This document shows positions 1 through 12,010 of a stretch of DNA of 64,000 nt, in pieces. The notes beneath the pieces are model-generated. The model was not told the DNA's origin. It made no database searches and saw only the letters and a list, made by a program, of their open reading frames with translations. Position numbers and translations under genes: made by a program. Within the stretch, counting starts at the first letter, position 1; every line of letters starts with the position of its first letter. This DNA is from Otatea glauca (Eukaryota; Streptophyta; Magnoliopsida; Poales; Poaceae), in the NCBI GenBank assembly GCA_036346275.1, contig CM070723.1, positions 50,484,743-50,548,742 of the forward strand, read 5' to 3'.

Positions 1-865
1 GTGTTGGAGAAAGCATACTGTCCATATAACCAAAACGGCTTAAGACCTTCTCCACATAATGGGATTGCACAAGTGTAATTCCATCATCACCTTTCATCAG
101 CTTGATGTTCAGAATTACATCAGCTTCTTCCAGATCCTTCATATCAAATTTTTGGGACAAAAACATCTTGATCTCATTAATCACATCAAGATTTGTTCCA
201 AATATAAGCATGTCATCCACATACAAGCATAGAATAACTTCCTCACCCCCACCATAGTGGTAGTATACACATCTATCAGCTTCGTTTACAGCAAAGCCTT
301 CAGATGTTAAAGTTCTATCGAACTTCTCATGCCATTATTTGGTGCTTGCTTAAGGCCATATAAAGATTTTAGCAACTTAAACACTTTGTTCTCTTGACCA
401 TTTTACTACAAATCCATCAGGCTGTTCCATATAGATTTCCTTATCTAACTCTCCATTTAGAAAAGTTGTCTTAACATCCATTTGATGAACAAGAAGACCA
501 TTAGAGGCAACCAAAGACAGTAATACACGTATTGTGGTCAACCTAGCAACAGGTGAATAAGTATCAAAGAAATCATCGCCTTCTTTTTAGGTGTAACCCT
601 TGGCCACAAACCTGGCCTTGTACATTTCAATATTACTATCAGGCCTAAGCTTCTTTTTGAACACCCACTTACATCCAACTGGTTTACAACAATAAGGACG
701 ATTTGTGATTTCCCAAGTTCCGTTAGCGAGAATGGATTCCATTTCACTACGGACCGCATCTTTCCAGTAGTCTGCATCAGGAGATGCATATGCTTCTGAA
801 ATGGCCTTGGGAATATCATCCACAAGGTACACAGTGAAATCATCACCAAAGGATTTTACGGTCAT
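1..865 (-). pseudogene. Copia-A reverse transcriptase (decayed, cut by window edge)
   Basis: Reverse transcriptase part of a Ty1/copia polyprotein, read right to left. The stretch 587-865 encodes the RT N-terminus (SEMESILANGTWEI, then GCKWVFKKKL and YKARFVAKGYT). Further left, other frames give the MDVKTTFLNGE block and, near 205-235, the active-site block CLYVDDMLIFG with both aspartates kept. A TAA stop lies between this segment and the integrase at about 864-866, where an uninterrupted copia polyprotein would read on (RRSKR then MTVKSFG). Several frameshifts follow. RNase H and the 3' LTR would lie left of position 1. Seen: motifs, stops. Known: domain order PR-IN-RT-RH is diagnostic of copia. 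The copy cannot make a functional polyprotein. Confidence 0.9.
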
Positions 866-1975
866 TTATCTCTTGCTCCTTCTAGGAGCATCACTATCAT
901 CCTCCTCAAGAGTTTGTTTATGTGTTTGTTCAAAATGCTCAATTGGTATGGCAGGTTCAGGAGTTGAATCACAAGCCTGACTCGAAATGATATGCATATC
1001 CTTCATAGGAAATATATTCTCAAAAAACATTGCATCTCGAGACTCTATTATCATACCGATGTGCATGTCGGATACCTCAGATTTAACTACTAAAAACCTA
1101 TAGGCAATACTACAATGAACATATCTTAGAAAGACACAATTGACAATTTTAGGTTCAAGTTTGTGCTTCTTTATTATCGACATATTGACTTTCGCCAAGC
1201 ACCCCCAAGTGCGCAAGTAAGATAGTGATAGTTTTCTTCCTTCCCATCCCTCATATGGAGTTACCTCACTATTTTTAGTGAGAACTCTATTTAGAACATA
1301 AATCAAGGTCAATAAGGCCTCCCCCCACCATACCTTAGATAATCTCGCAGTGTCCAACATGGCATTAACCAAGTCAGTCAGGGTGCGGTTCTTCCTTTTG
1401 GCAACCCCGTTAGATTGGGGCGAGTAGGGAGGCGTCATCTCATGGATGATACCATGCTCTGCATAGTATTGGGAGAATTCATTGGAGAAATACTCTCCAC
1501 CACGATCCAATCTAACTCTTTTGATTTTTCTTTCCCGTTGGTTCTCAGCTTCTGCCTTATAGATTTTAAAGTAGTTTAAAGCCTCATCTTTTGTTTTTAA
1601 GAGATACACATAGCAAAATCTAGTCGCATCATCAATTAAAGTCATGAAGTATCTTTTTTCAACCTTCGTCAACACACCATTCATTTCATAAATATCTGAA
1701 TGTATGAGTTCTAATAGTGCCAAGTTTCTTTCCTCGGCTGCCTTATGAGGCTTGTGAGGTTGCTTAGACTGCACACAACTTTGGCACTTAGAACTTTTGA
1801 CAATGGAAGATTTCAGAATTAATTTCACACTGAAAAGTCGAGATATAGGACCAAAATTAAGATGACATAGTCGTGAGTGCCAAACACTTTCCTCACTACC
1901 AATAACATTGTCACAAAGATGATTCACAAATTTATTACAGATGTTCTCAAGGGAAAAACGGAACAAGCCTGTGCT
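866..1975 (-). pseudogene. Copia-A integrase
   Basis: GAG-pre-integrase zinc motif (WHSRLCHLNF ... CQSCVQSK) followed by the integrase core: first Asp in LIHSDIYE, second in VRLDRGGEYFS, then SPQSNGVAKRKN. The usual copia motif is GVAERKN, so the third catalytic residue (Glu) is Lys here. The core continues to the WWGEAL, YVLNR and TPYE blocks and the LRTWGCLA region. The upstream protein is cut at 1975, where LTR-A is inserted; the missing N-terminal neighbour resumes at 10763 with the protease. Almost one open frame, ending in an in-frame stop before RT. Seen: residues and breaks. Inference: the E to K change alone should abolish strand transfer. Confidence 0.92.
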
Positions 1976-4900
1976 TGAAAGTTCAAGCTCCATTAGTTTG
2001 GTTTTGGTGTTAATGACAAATCTAATATTGAAACTAACTCTTTTATTGAGCTTAACTCCCTTTAGTCGCTTTTGGATGAAAAAGATGGAAATATCAAAGG
2101 TATGCATTCGAGTTCATATTATCATATCTTGTTGCATTCCTTGGATATAATATTCATGATCATATTGATAAATCTAAATATGAGACTAACTCTTTTATTG
2201 AGTATATCTTTGATTAGTCTTATCTCATTAAAAAATGGAAATCCTAAAGGTATGCATCCAATACAACTCTATTATTTCTAGATGCATTCCTTGGATTCAA
2301 GTTAAAGAATGAACTCTACCATTATTAAACCTCAAGATGTGCATTAATGTTTCAATTCCATATATACATGAATGCATACATTTAGGGGGAGTTCATACTT
2401 TACCTTGATGTTTCAATAGTATTGATCTATTTCATCTTTCTATATCAAGGATCATTACTTTGAAACAATCATTTGAGTATATGTAACTTGTGTAGTTATA
2501 GTATACTCATGTTAATATAGGATAAACTCAAATATTATCTAAGATTGATTATGTGCATATTGATTATAATTTCAATTATTTATATGCACATATTTAATGG
2601 AGTTTATTCTATAGTTGATGGTATTAAGAGTATTGATCCCTTTCCACCACTCCAATATAATTTGGATCATTGCTTAGTAACCATCAAAATGAGTATATGA
2701 AACTTGTGTAGTTAATATATACTCATGTCAATTTAAATGAAATTTAAATTGAGTTCGGTTGTCTTTCAATCAATCAAATAACACTTCATCATGTGTTGAT
2801 GGTGTTTCTTCATTGGTTAAGGACAAGCGGAAAGTTCTTGAGTATAATGAAGCATTGGTTGCATCAAAGTACTCAAGACACCTTTAAATCATTCAAATTG
2901 ATTAGGGTTGTTCTCAATCGATCATAGTGGCATCCATTATGTGTTAATGGAGTGCAATTGATGATTGAGGCAATCGTGTTTGTTGGACTAACAATCTTCC
3001 ATGAGTTTTGCAGTAGGTTGAGTCAAAGAAAATAAAGAATCGGGAAGAAGAAGGAATCATCATGTGTTGATGAGCTTCAAGGATGAATCCCGAAGTGAAG
3101 TGAAGCTAGAGAAGGTTCATCATGTGTTTATGAACAAGAAGAAAGGTCCCTGCTTGGAGAGAAGATGATGGAAATCATAAAAGCTCTAAGTCGATGTGCT
3201 AGAGGCAAAGGTATAACTAGCTAAGGCTAAGGATGTGTTCCTAGTCTTTTACCGGTCTCGGTGCTTGATGGGAGATCGGGTTGCTAGTTAGGTGCCGTAC
3301 TATTAAGAGGGGTTGAGTCTTATAGCTTGAGCTTCATCATGTGTTGATGAACTCAATCCGGTTCACTCTAGCTCACTCTCTTGGTTGGTTCTTGCATGAG
3401 CTAAGTATTTGCATGTGTTGCAAATAAGGGAGCTCATGCTTGCTTCTTATTGAATCTTGATTTGGTTTTTGTATAGAGCTATGGATTTGCATGTGTTGCA
3501 AAAAGGGAGATAGCTTATGCAAGTTGGTTTATATGGTTGTATGTGTTGCAAAAAGGGAGATAGCTTATGCAAGTTGGTTTATGTGGTTGTTTGTATGGAG
3601 CTAGATATTTGCATGTGTTGCAAATAGAGAGCTCGTGCATCCGAGTCTTAGCTTGTGATATTGTAACATCCCGAAAAATTCAATAATATAAAAATTAATA
3701 TTTTGAATTTGAATATAATTAGTTCTGATTTTTCCTGGCATATTTGGAACTTATTTGGATTTTCCTTGGATTTGTGCATTGTGAGAAAAATCAAACAAAT
3801 AGAATTAAAGAATGGATAATGGTAAAAAGATAAAAAGGTAAAAGTAAAATTTTGGAAAAATTTACCATGGGACCCTAACCAAGCTGGTAAGTCAGTAAAG
3901 TCAACAAGTAAAAATTTTATGCACACAAAAACAAATAAATAAAATCAATGACACCTCTTTTGACTAAAAACAGTGCAAGTTAGAATTATTGTAAAATATT
4001 AGAAACTTATATGGAGTCATAAAAATTACCATATCACCATCAGACTATAATTTATATCTGGTAAACATTTCAGGAATTTATCATGTGATTAAGACCTTAT
4101 AAAAATTCAAAAACAGAGGCTTCAAAAATCTAAAGATTATGATGTCAAAATTTTTATAAACTAATTACCAAATATTTTGACTTGAAATTTTTATAGAGAC
4201 ATTCCTAACCTAAATGGAACTATTTATAAAAGTTTTAAAAATAAATACTTTCGTTTGTGCTCTTAAATAAATAAAAACCCGAAATGAGAATTTTGGCTGA
4301 TGCACAGTGTCAGAATTTTAATTAATTTATTATAGGATGTTTTGGTCAGAAAATTTTACTGAAGGAGTAAAACTTCCAGGGGATGTTGGTCAAAAAGTTT
4401 CACAATTTTTATTCCAACTTGATCTGATAGCCATTTAATTTCGAGTACTGATCTGTCCCGAGCTACCTTTCTTCCTTATCCCATCCCCTACCCATGACAT
4501 GTGGGCCAACCATTCTTTGGAAGCAACCAGAGAGGCCCTTCTCTCACTGCCTGGTGGTCCCCGGCCCCACCTGTTAGGCTCTCTTCTCCTCTCTTCTTCC
4601 CTCTGCCGATCGAGCCCTCTCACGCTTCTCCCGACCGAATCGGCGCAACTTCTCCACCGCCGTGCAATCAACTGGCGCCACGTTCATCCTTGGAGGCCGT
4701 GCGCCATACCCTGACCAGCTCACGACATTTCTTGCCGGCGAGACTTCGCGCCACTTCGCCCGAACAGCTCAGGACCGAGCCGACGAATTCGCTTCCGTTC
4801 AAACCCTATTGATCATTGTCCTTGCCGCCTATAAATACCAGTCAAGCATCAATTGGGAACCCTCCTCGCTTAGCCATTCTCTGTGTTGAGTCTTAGGAAC

Positions 4901-7900
4901 CGAAACCGTTCATTCTCCATTGTTGCCACAAAAAGCTCAAAAAGGGGAGAAAGCAATACAAGCCAAACCCGGTGAGAAGATTTCGAATTAGTTGAGTCCA
5001 AAGCACTCTAGTGCATCCCAGAGTACTCATTAACCTTCACCTTCAGGTTTTCTTGCCTGAAGCGCCGCCGCATCAACTTCTTCTTCCCCAACTCCGGTCA
5101 CACGGTGGCGGCCCAACCCGTCCCTTCTCCGAGCAAACCAACCGCCAAAATGGAACCCCGGCGGCACGCTGATGCTCACCCCGTTACCGATTCAGCCGGA
5201 GACCCACTGCTTCTTCTTCCCCGACGAGTCTCCACCATTGCCGCCGCCCCCTCACGGTGACAGCCCACTCTGGCCATCCCCGGAGGTGATCGACCCCACC
5301 CTTAGAAGCGCGGCGATGCACTGGTGTTCCTCAAGCCCTCGACCGGCCGGATCCTGCCGCCGTTCGCCGAAGCTGCCGCGCCCTAGCTACTCCCCTGTCT
5401 CACCCTCACTGACAGTGGGCCCGTTCTGTCAGCCAGACGTACAGAATCCAGTTCAACGGTAAAAGGCGCTTCCGGCTCTGTGAAAGCGTATTTTCGTTTT
5501 TCTAGTATTTTCAATACCCGAGATAATTCAACTAGCTATATCTTCTGCATTATAACTCCAAAATTAGTGAGACAAATTTCTATATTCATGTAACATCAAG
5601 TGCTTCCACAATATGCAATAATATTTTGAAAATGATCTCTGGGTAAATTCAAAATTCAAATTTTAAAGAAAGGGCTAAAGATATGCTTTATATAAAATTT
5701 CTGCAAACAAACTTGGAATTGAATGGAACCAATTTTAGTGAAATCCTTGTGTTTCCAGAAGTTCAAATATATAAAAATATTTAAATTTCATTTATGTTTA
5801 AACTACCTTCTATTAAAGATTGTATTCAATGCATTGGAAATTCAAATAAGCATTATTTGAATAAAAGAAGTATGGAATAAGTAAAATTGATTTCTAAATA
5901 TTAGTGTGACAGTGGAATACCTGAATTTTCCAAAACAATTAAGAAGTGAACCTGATTTGAACTATTTTGAAAAGTATGAAATAACCTAAGTGTAAGATGT
6001 ATACATATGCATAGAAAATCAGATAGTGAAAATATGGATCAGATGAATTCAAATAATCACCAAACCAGTTTTGTTATACTCCTAGCATCACAAGTATTCT
6101 AGATGTATTATAATATTTAAAATTTACAATAGAAAACAGTAAAAGTTTAATAGTCGAAATATTAATGCTTGTATAATCCAAATAGTTATAACTTTCACAA
6201 GCTAACTTCAAATTTGACAAAACCAAATTCTATAATGTTGAAAAATAATGCCCTAGCTGTCTATGCAAAAATATCTTAAGTTTGTGTAAATTTGAACTAA
6301 GTCCTTAATAGACCCTAATGATCGCATATATGGAAACCAGCTCGAATAGAAGCCAAATATCGTGGAAATTAGCTTTAAAACACTCTTAGTGCCATACCCT
6401 GTTAATGCCAGAAAAATGAATAAATAATCATGTATAGTGTAGTCGCAAACTTAAATCGGGAACTAAACTTTTGTTGTGTCAATTTTGTGATCACTAAAGC
6501 ATTTTCAACAGCTTATAGAGTAGCTCGTCTAAATGAAAATTTTATGACTGAAAGTGTAGAAAAGATATTTAGGATATGTACTATCATATTCTAGAAAAAT
6601 ATTTTATTTACATCTTGCTTTTCAACTAAATCCTGTTAGCTCAATACCCTTAAAAATTATGGTTGTCGTAACCTTTAATATCATATAAGGTTTTTCAGCA
6701 GTGAATTTAATGTCTCGTCTAAACACTAAAATGTATGAAATCAGCTTAGATATGTTCTTCAAAGTATATGCTGTCCGATTTTGAAGAAATAATCTTATTT
6801 CATCATGCTTTGCATATAAATTCTATTAGCCAAATAACCCTAAGTGTTATGTTTAATGAGCTTCATAATATGAATAAGTGATCTTTGTAATAATAATGAA
6901 GTTTGCAGCTAATATATTTGTATCACCAGAACCTTCTTAAAAACCATGATTAAATCTAATAACCTAGCTTAATAGATCTAAGATATTCAGAATCACTTCT
7001 TATGCAAAATCGCTTAAGGTTAAGTGCTATTTGCATAACCCTAACCCTAACTAGTGTTTTAATTCTTTTAATCCAAATAATTTTAGCATCTATAATTCGG
7101 AGTTATAAATACAAGAATTCATAATTTTAGCCTCTCGAATTCGCAAATCAAGAATAGATAATTTATAAAAGAAACCCTGTTTTGTTCGTTATTAAGTCAT
7201 TAACTATATGAATGTGTAATTACCTAAATCCGAGATCTTGAAATCATAATTCAACCCTAAAGCATTCCTATTTTATTCAATGAATCTTTATTTAATTTCC
7301 TGTCTGTTTTCTTTTTGCCCTTATTGAAGTTTATTATTTGCTATATTTTTCGATTGGTCGACGTGTAGAATCTGACGTCGCTACCTCCGTCATCTGCAAT
7401 CGCGTCTTCGTCGTAAGCAATAAATAAGCAAGGCAAGCACCCTCCTTTGACCATCTTGATCCCATAATTTAATTTGCATTGTGTTTATTAAAAAGTTTCA
7501 TGCATGCGTTTACTTTCTGTAAATTCGCTATTTTATGGTGTTGGTAGTTATACCTGTTGTCTCACGAAACTTCCTTGATAAGTATGGACATGTGTACCTT
7601 GATAACCATAGATTGAGCTTAGACAATTACTTAATGTCATTATGGGTATATGCGATTACATTTTATCCATGCTTAGCCATGCTTTTAGAACTAAAGAGGT
7701 TGATGATCAGATCAAAATTTGTTTCTTGAGAAATGGAAAATGTTGGAATTGAAGCTGTTGGTTATGGGTATTTTCATTAAAAACCCAAAAATAAAACTAT
7801 GGTTTTGATGCGGACGATTATTGGCAATAGCCGGAGGTGCAGAGGGATTTGCACGTAGTATAGGGTGGAGTATCGCCCGTATCGGATTAAGGACCGAACA

Positions 7901-10757
7901 TAGTGTTGTATGATCCAAGATAATCCGTACAACCACAAGTGTTGGAATGGGGCAACCTTAAACTAATTAAGTTATCTAGTTTAACTTTGCACATTGGTAG
8001 GCTGAAGTAGTACGGGCTCTCCTTTCGAGGTTTGCTCTACGGGGTGCCCACACCGAGGTGTTGGGAACAACACTTACCAATATAACCATGTCTATGGGAA
8101 GTTCCAACATTTCTATGCTCTGAGTTCTTCCGGCATAGCATGGGTTTTATCGTCCCGGTGCTGGTGCAAAGTTAACTTAGATAATGTAAAGGTTTTCGTC
8201 ATGAACATTCTGGCCACACGCCAATGGTGCGTGAAACATGTGGCAAAAAGAAAAGGTCATGACTTGTGGGTAAAGTTGTACACCTCTGCAGAGTGTAAAT
8301 CTAATCGATTAGCCGTCCCCTCGGTCATGGGAAACTTGGTGAACTTGCACTAGTTAAATATTTTATATTTTCTAAAATGGGTTTTGGTTTGAGCTTGTTT
8401 TAGCAGTTGTTGCTTTATGTCAAATGATCGATATTATTGGATTCCATTTCTGGATTATTTGATATTCATGAAGGGTTGTGAGTATTACTTATATTTTACT
8501 TATTTCATATCAGTCAACTTGCTCTTATAAATTCCGTTTGCAAATAACTTGATTTTACAATATCAATTTTGCTTTATGCAAATTAACTGTAGTAGCCTCC
8601 TTTGAAATCGCCTTCATATATTATAGGTTTTGCCAAAGTCTTGCGGAGTACGAAAGTACTCACCCTTGCTTATATGTTGTTTTTAGGTGGATAAGTTAGC
8701 GAAGCTTCGAGGATTTCTTTCATCGCAGGTTGTGGGATTTTCTTCATCGAATCTTTCTAGGGATTATGCCTTGTCAGTTGCCTGCGGGTTTTGGATGGGC
8801 ACACTACAAGACTTTGTTTCTTTTGCTGCTATATCTCTGAGTTGTAAAGTTTTCTTTGTATAAGAGCTTCCGCTTAATAATATTTGTTGTATGGTTGTGG
8901 TTCCAATTGGTGTGTATGTGCGTACTAGCTACTGATCATGGGACTAGTATGGGATGCACATTAGATTTCTATTTTTGTATTTATGAAAAAATGGGGGTCG
9001 TCACAGATATTGATCATGTGTTGATCATCACAAAGGCTAAGATAGGTTTATGTTTTGTGCTTGCAAAATGAGTTTTTGCAAAATATGGTTTAATTGGATC
9101 TTATCTTGGAGCATGTGAATAGGGTTTGTAAATGTGTTTGCAAATTGGTTTGATCATGTGTTGATCATCACGTGGCTCAAAGATATGATCTTGATTACTC
9201 TTGTTTGCAAGATTTATATTTGCAAATGTGGTTTGCAAAATATTGGTGTTCATGCATTTGATATTGGAGCATGTGATTAGAATTTGCAAATGTGTTTTGC
9301 AAAATTGTTTTGATCATGAGCTGATCATCACATGGCTCAATATTTGATCTTATTGACTCTTACTAGCTTGTATTCATACCCTTGATCAAGTCTATGTGAG
9401 GGATTTCGAAAAATCAGATTTTAGACTTGAATGACTACATTAGAGTCTTTATTTTTGTGATATTTAAAAATATCTATGGTTGCTTAAATCTCGAAAATGG
9501 GTGGAGATTGTAGCCCTCATGATAAGATTCGTATAGAATAAAAAATCACCTAAATCGGAGTTCGGAGTAAAAAGTTATGACTTTTTTACTTCCTAAAACA
9601 GTGGTTCTACCGCGATTTACACAGTGGTACTACCGAATTTTACATGGAAAGCGGTAGTTATTTTCCAGAACCGTGTTTTTGAGTTTTGGGGGCGAAAAAT
9701 ATCGGTACTACCGGGATTTACACGTCGGTAGTACCGGGGGTACTGTAGCAATGGCTATTTTCAGTGCTTTTAATGCCCAGAACTATCCGTTACCGCTGAG
9801 GCCGGTACTACCGGGTTTTACATGGGGGTAGTACCGGAAATTGCGTGTTTTTCCCGATTTTGCCCCCAAATGGCTAGTTTCTTTGAGGGGCTTTATAAGA
9901 GGCCGAATGGGGAGGTTTTTGCAGGTGTTCCAACACCCATTTGAGGTATTCTTGTGAGAGCAAAACCCCAAGAGCTCATAGAGCTATATTTGAGTGATTT
10001 GAGATGAATTTGATTTAGAGTTTCTTGTGTAGAATCTTTTTGGTGTTGATTTGCTTTCTCTTGAGCTAGTGTGAGCCTCTCCTCTACATTGTGCATGTGT
10101 TGCACTTTGTGAGCAAGGAGAGAAGCCTCTAGTTGCATGTGTTGCATCTAGAGAAGGATTGAGCATCCTTGTGCATGTGTTGCACTTTGTGAGGTTCAAG
10201 CTAGAGGGCTTGACTTGTTACTCTTGGTGTTTGCCGACACCTAGACGGCGTGTGGAGGCGCCGTGCACAGTGACCTTCTCAAGAGAAGGCCCGGCAAAGT
10301 TGTGAAGGTCGGAGCTCGCCTACCCGGAGGGGGAAAGAGCTATCACTAGTGGAATCGAGGCGGGTGCTCAATTCGTGGAGTCAGTCCAAAGTGGTTTGGG
10401 CTTGCCTCAATGTGGATTAGGGGAGACCGGCAAGTCTCCGAACACCACGGTAAAACATCGGTGTGTCTCTTTATATTTGCTTGCAATTCTGTATTTACAT
10501 TGTTGCAATTTATATTCCTATAATTAAATTGCTTGATTGTCTTTAGGATTGTATATTCTTGAGTAGAGAAATAATTAGCTAGTGCACTTAGTAAGCCTAG
10601 TTGATTTAGGCTCTTATTTGTCAAAACCTTAGTTTATCGCTTCCGCATTGATTATTGTTTAGGTTTTGACATAGAGATCAATAGAGCGTATATTTAGTGG
10701 GAAGAATTTTTAAAACCGCCTATTCACCTCCCTCTAGTCGGCATTCTCGATCTTACA
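1976..10757 (+). mobile_element. LTR-A: solo LTR of a SIRE/Maximus-like copia element, itself interrupted
   Basis: Begins TGAAAGTTCAAGC and ends TCTTACA, with flanks gtgct (1971-1975) and atgct (10758-10762), a 5-bp target duplication with one mismatch. Net length without the nested insert (3662-9005 plus one TSD copy) is about 3.43 kb. It aligns end to end with LTR-B (14656 onward), which is preceded by a polypurine tract, so this is an LTR and not an internal region. No PBS or PPT flanks it and copia coding sequence abuts both sides, so it is a solo LTR formed after insertion into Copia-A between protease and integrase. The TATA-like ctttataag is at 9891-9899. The end block (CGCCTATTCACC, 10718-10730) is typical of SIRE-type LTRs. 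It contains the TGTGT-loop hairpins and one palindrome cluster described in the findings. Confidence 0.85.
3662..9005 (+). mobile_element. 5.34 kb TG...CA element, probably a long solo LTR (Del/Tekay-type)
   Basis: Starts TGTAACATCCCG and ends GGGTCGTCACA with a perfect 5-bp duplication gatat at 3657-3661 and 9006-9010. LTR-B lacks this segment, so it inserted into LTR-A. No credible protein is encoded; the short frames are incidental. It has a GC-rich island (4440-5470) with a TATA box (TATAAATA, 4830-4837), an AT-rich interior, and near 8640-8670 a stretch reading GTACGAAAGTACTCACCCTT. Established knowledge: long grass LTRs of the Del/Tekay chromovirus group (and LARDs) have this size, similar ends and no ORF. 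Inference: solo LTR. An unknown non-autonomous element is the alternative. No gene is seen anywhere in this stretch. Confidence 0.65.
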
Positions 10758-10762
10758 ATGCT

Positions 10763-11155
10763 ATCATAGCCTTTACCAATAAATAGTCTGTCCTGTGATA
10801 TGACTACTTTATTCGACTCAAACACCAACTTATACCCTTCTCTGCAAAGAAGGGAACCACTGACAAGATTCTTGTTGATTGAAGGGACATGCTGCATGTT
10901 CTTTAGCCGCACGATCTTTTCCGAAGTAAGCTTCAGATCTACCGTGCCAACACCAAGAACAGAAGTATGTGACCTATTCCCCATCAACGCGGAGGAATCC
11001 CGAGCAACCTGGTAAGAAGAAAACAATGATATATCAGCACAAACATTAATATTAGCCCCAGTATCAATCCACCAATTGGTAGATTGACTAGCCGAAAGAA
11101 TAGTGAGTAAATTACCATACCCAGGTGTCTTCGTCTCGGCATTGCCAATAGTCAC
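10763..11155 (-). pseudogene. Copia-A protease
   Basis: Copia aspartic protease. The catalytic block is STNWWIDTGANINVCAD (D-T-G), followed by a conserved beta region (LKNMQHVPSINKNLVSG) and a C-terminal block ending RLFIGKGYDS. The frame is broken at 10757 by LTR-A; the continuation (LFRFSLENICN) lies on the other side at about 1900-1975. Downstream of the zinc knuckle and upstream of the integrase, as in copia polyproteins. The catalytic triad is intact, but the split gene cannot give a joined polyprotein. Confidence 0.88.
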
Positions 11156-11496
11156 ATTGACAGATTTGGAGTTCTGTCCTTACTGATCCTTTCCTCGTTT
11201 GCGGTTTGGACATTTATTTGCCCAATATCCAATCTCACCACACACGAAGCAAGACCTGTCATTCTGTTGTTTCTTCTTCTTAAAGTTGCAATCAGATTCT
11301 CAACAGAGATTTCTTGCCGCTTGTGTTTTAGAGATCTAACATGTGCATATATACGTCTCAAAGGCGGTCTGAAAGAACGCTAAGAACACATCTTACAAAT
11401 ATTGTGGTGGCATCCTTGAACTCCTTTTCCTGCTCAACAGTAAGAGTTTCTTCAGGTTTGCCAGCCGCAACCCAGTAGACGTTTATAGCTGCGAGT
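11156..11496 (-). pseudogene. Copia-A gag C-terminal part with zinc knuckle
   Basis: Gag remnant. The block GKPEETLTVEQEKEFKDAT at about 11400-11460 is copia-gag-like. In another frame, at 11205-11260, there is a CCHC knuckle CFVCGEIGYWANKCP in which the expected His is Tyr. A stop (TAA at about 11180) separates it from the protease. At least one frameshift lies between the two gag blocks. The N-terminal part is displaced by an LTR-like fragment to the right. Confidence 0.7.
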
Positions 11497-11697
11497 GAGC
11501 GAGCGTATGCGTGTGTTCTCTTCTTCTTCTCATGCTCAAGCATGGTGGAGGAACCTCCTCTTATAAGGTGATCTTCATCCACCTCCACTAGCAATATGGG
11601 ACTATTGTATTTTCACCTCTCTTACACCTAATGGGCCTTTGGAATTTTTCAAGAATTATTTGTGAATTAATGGGTCTAACCCAAATAATTCCAACAT
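11488..11697 (-). mobile_element. LTR-like fragment inside Copia-A gag
   Basis: On the minus strand this begins TGTTGGAATTATTTGGG at 11697, a start common to copia LTRs, and runs to where gag resumes at about 11490. It holds no gag-like codons. The other boundary is not sharp and no target duplication was found, so it may be a truncated LTR insertion or a rearranged 5' part of Copia-A. Confidence 0.4.
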
Positions 11698-12010
11698 AAC
11701 TCACATAGTGTAGATCCGTTTGCTGCAGAAGCATTTGATAGAATTCCTGAGAAACTATGTTGTTTCTTACAAAAATACCGTAAAATTAATCCCATAGTTT
11801 CAAACATGCCTTCGTTGCTTGCTCTTTGAAGAACGGAAGCACTATTCACTATGCCATTAATCCACGGACATTAGATGAGTGCTTGCAGTTAGGTCGTCTA
11901 CAATGACGAATAACCGGTGCTAGAAACAAAAAGTGCCTCCAAGCACCTGTGGTAGCCATTGGGCTACGACGATGCCGAAAACTGGTGCAAGTGCGTGCTC
12001 CGATACCAGC
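11698..12010 (-). other. Copia-A 5' leader with primer-binding site
   Basis: Minus-strand leader between LTR and gag. At 11997-12008 it contains, in antisense, TGGTATCGGAGC, one base away from the usual initiator-Met tRNA primer site TGGTATCAGAGC. Possible gag N-terminal codons at 11700-11830 are too decayed to call. No other gene is seen. Confidence 0.65.

Noticed and set aside
3397..3640. Regularly repeated CATGTGTTGCAAA words considered as a CRISPR-like array
   Set aside because: Spacing is irregular, flanking arms are complementary, and the host is a plant; explained as hairpins within an LTR.
4499..5462. Several open frames in the GC-rich island of the 5.34 kb element
   Set aside because: Overlapping on both strands, Pro/Ser-rich, no domain; GC-rich leader sequence of a long LTR is a better account.
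7036..7050. Telomere-like CCCTAACCCTAA
   Set aside because: Only about two units in an AT-rich LTR-like element; not an array.
7712..7936. Small minus-strand frame and nearby repetitive segments in the 5.34 kb element
   Set aside because: No similarity to any element protein and no conservation evidence in the window.
10758..10770. PBS-like ATGCTATCATAGCC right of LTR-A
   Set aside because: It is the antisense of the Copia-A protease codons GYDSI and includes the target duplication; not a primer site. Supports a solo LTR.
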